From: Demequina sp. B12
GTDB taxonomy: Bacteria; Actinomycetota; Actinomycetes; Actinomycetales; Demequinaceae
DNA length: 64,000 nt
Direction of reading: 5' to 3'
NCBI RefSeq assembly: GCF_028823635.1
Contig: NZ_JAPEHU010000002.1
Span: 248,001 to 312,000 of the forward strand
Below the pieces are notes generated by a model. It saw nothing but the letters and a program-made list of their open reading frames with translations, ran no database searches and was not told the origin of the DNA. Shown here one piece after another: positions 63,205 through 64,000 of this stretch (position 1 is its first letter; each line of letters starts with the position of its first letter). A program made the position numbers and the translations under genes.

Positions 63205-64000
63205 ATGGCCGCGTTGCAAGAGCTCTTGTCCCGCCTCGTCGAACACGATGACCTCACTGCGGCCGAAACTGCTGCCGTCATGGATGACATCCTCACGGAT
63301 TCAGCGTCGCCCGTGGCGATGGGAGCCTTTCTTGCTGCGCTTCGGGTGAAGCGGGAAACCCCTGCGGAGGTCGAGGGGCTCGCCGCTGCGATGCTGGCGC
63401 ACGCACTGCGCTTTGAGGTGCCCGGGCGCACCGTTGACATCGTCGGCACCGGTGGAGACGGTTTCTCGACTGTGAACATCTCCACGATGGCATCGATCGT
63501 TATCGCTGCGACGGGCCTGACGGTGGTCAAGCACGGCAACCGAGCGGCGACCTCGAAGTCCGGAAGTGCCGATGTTCTGGCCGAGTTGGGCGTCAACCTT
63601 GACCTGCCGGCGGAGCGGGTCGCAGAACTTGCAGGTGAGGTAGGGATCACCTTCTGCTTCGCGCAAGTGTTCCATCCCGCCATGAAGTTTGCGATGCCCA
63701 TTCGCAAGGAACTCGGGATCCCTACGACGTTCAACATCTTGGGCCCGCTGACTAACCCCGCGCAGCCTCAGGCGAGTGCTATCGGCTCGTCCAGCATGCG
63801 TGTCTCTCCCGTGTTGGCTGGAGTGATCGCTTCGCAGGGGCGTGAAGCCTTGGTGTTCCACGGTGACAACGGTCTTGACGAACTTGCGGGAACTTCCCCC
63901 GCCACAGTGTGGGAAGTGCGCGGGGGAGAGGTGAACGAACTTCGCTTGGACCCGGTCGCGGACTTGGGGCTGCAGCCATTGGAAATCGAGGATCTCCGCG
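63205..64000 (+). CDS. trpD: Anthranilate phosphoribosyltransferase (partial, runs off the right edge)
   Basis: The first 265 codons are present. Motifs: GTGGDGFSTVNIST (PRPP loop), KHGNRAATSKSGSADVLAELG (substrate and metal site) and FAQVFHPAMKFAMPIRKELGIPTTFNILGPLTNP. It transfers the phosphoribosyl group to anthranilate in tryptophan synthesis. ATG 63205 has GAAGGG 7 bp upstream. No other trp genes are visible in the window. Confidence 0.96.
   Translation, partial: MAALQELLSRLVEHDDLTAAETAAVMDDILTDSASPVAMGAFLAALRVKRETPAEVEGLAAAMLAHALRFEVPGRTVDIVGTGGDGFSTVNISTMASIVIAATGLTVVKHGNRAATSKSGSADVLAELGVNLDLPAERVAELAGEVGITFCFAQVFHPAMKFAMPIRKELGIPTTFNILGPLTNPAQPQASAIGSSSMRVSPVLAGVIASQGREALVFHGDNGLDELAGTSPATVWEVRGGEVNELRLDPVADLGLQPLEIEDLR

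Noticed and set aside
1-64000. CRISPR arrays, insertion sequences, phage attachment sites or an origin
   Set aside because: No regularly spaced repeats, transposase or integrase genes, or dnaA-box clusters were seen. The single tRNA (1876-1952) has no nearby partial copy of its 3' end.

Overview
The window is GC-rich chromosomal DNA from an actinobacterium, most likely a free-living Micrococcales-type organism (lineage is inference). Evidence: an actinobacterial aa3 oxidase with subunit IV (ctaC, ctaD, ctaF) facing a qcrCAB bc complex with a diheme QcrC and a long-N-terminus Rieske protein; polyphosphate glucokinase; GlnE with two GlnA paralogues; homodimeric-type AceE; and families DUF3052, DUF4191 and DUF3043. 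The backbone aceE - DUF3052 - AhpE - Nif3/Zn-ribbon/phosphatase - panB - glnA2 - glnE - glnA1 - RDD - DUF4191 - lipA/lipB - TIGR01777 - E2 - pepA - DUF3043 - glycerate-kinase-like - erpA - ctaC - qcrB/A/C - ctaE - trpD has, from memory, the same order as Mycobacterium tuberculosis Rv2241 to Rv2192c. Lineage-specific genes are interspersed in it.

Layout. 1-7.1 kb: 5' part of aceE, DUF3052, a peroxiredoxin, tRNA-Val(UAC), a KDPG kinase/aldolase pair, a potassium channel, and the Nif3 / zinc-ribbon / histidine phosphatase operon. 7.2-14.6 kb: yaaA, RNase P RNA, a FocA-family channel, an LCP protein, an O-antigen-ligase-like membrane protein, ppgK, map and a small SPOR-like protein. 14.6-23.4 kb: panB, nadE, glnA2, glnE and two tandem paralogous membrane proteins. 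23.4-27.3 kb: a sugar locus (GH13 alpha-glucosidase, LacI regulator, PfkB kinase) with palindromic operators. 27.3-33.8 kb: a DUF2249 protein, a large UvrD-type helicase, glnA1, RDD, HAD and DUF4191 genes. 33.9-46.5 kb: lipA/lipB, an MMPL transporter, a degenerate membrane kinase, a TIGR01777 protein, sucB, lpdA, pepA and pyrD. 46.4-53.1 kb: a TDT transporter, LysR, an aldo/keto reductase, DUF3043, nadA, a glycerate-kinase-like protein and erpA. 53.2-64 kb: a cysteine-desulfurase-like protein, ctaC/ctaD/ctaF, sodA, qcrB/qcrA/qcrC, ctaE, an orphan receiver protein and the start of trpD.

Themes. Lipoate synthesis (lipB, lipA) lies near its client enzymes (E2 with two lipoyl domains, lpdA; aceE at the far end). 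Nitrogen assimilation (glnA2, glnE, glnA1) shows GlnR-like AC-n9-AC motifs before both synthetases. The respiratory supercomplex lies in two blocks that flank sodA. NAD synthesis is present as nadA and nadE.

The most unusual signals are: (1) about a dozen genes with no Shine-Dalgarno sequence but a TANNNT box exactly 6-7 nt before the start codon, pointing to leaderless mRNAs; two of these form back-to-back promoters with identical 32-bp geometry (pepA/pyrD and the desulfurase-like gene/ctaC); (2) a cysteine-desulfurase-like protein without the expected PLP lysine next to cytochrome oxidase; (3) a membrane kinase-like protein without a nucleotide-binding lobe; (4) a 289-bp perfect direct repeat encoding the two lipoyl domains of sucB; (5) a helicase combining UvrD motifs, a nuclease-like insertion and a zinc ribbon; (6) a structured, gene-free 323-bp region before the alpha-glucosidase. 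No CRISPR array, insertion sequence, prophage or clear defence island was seen.
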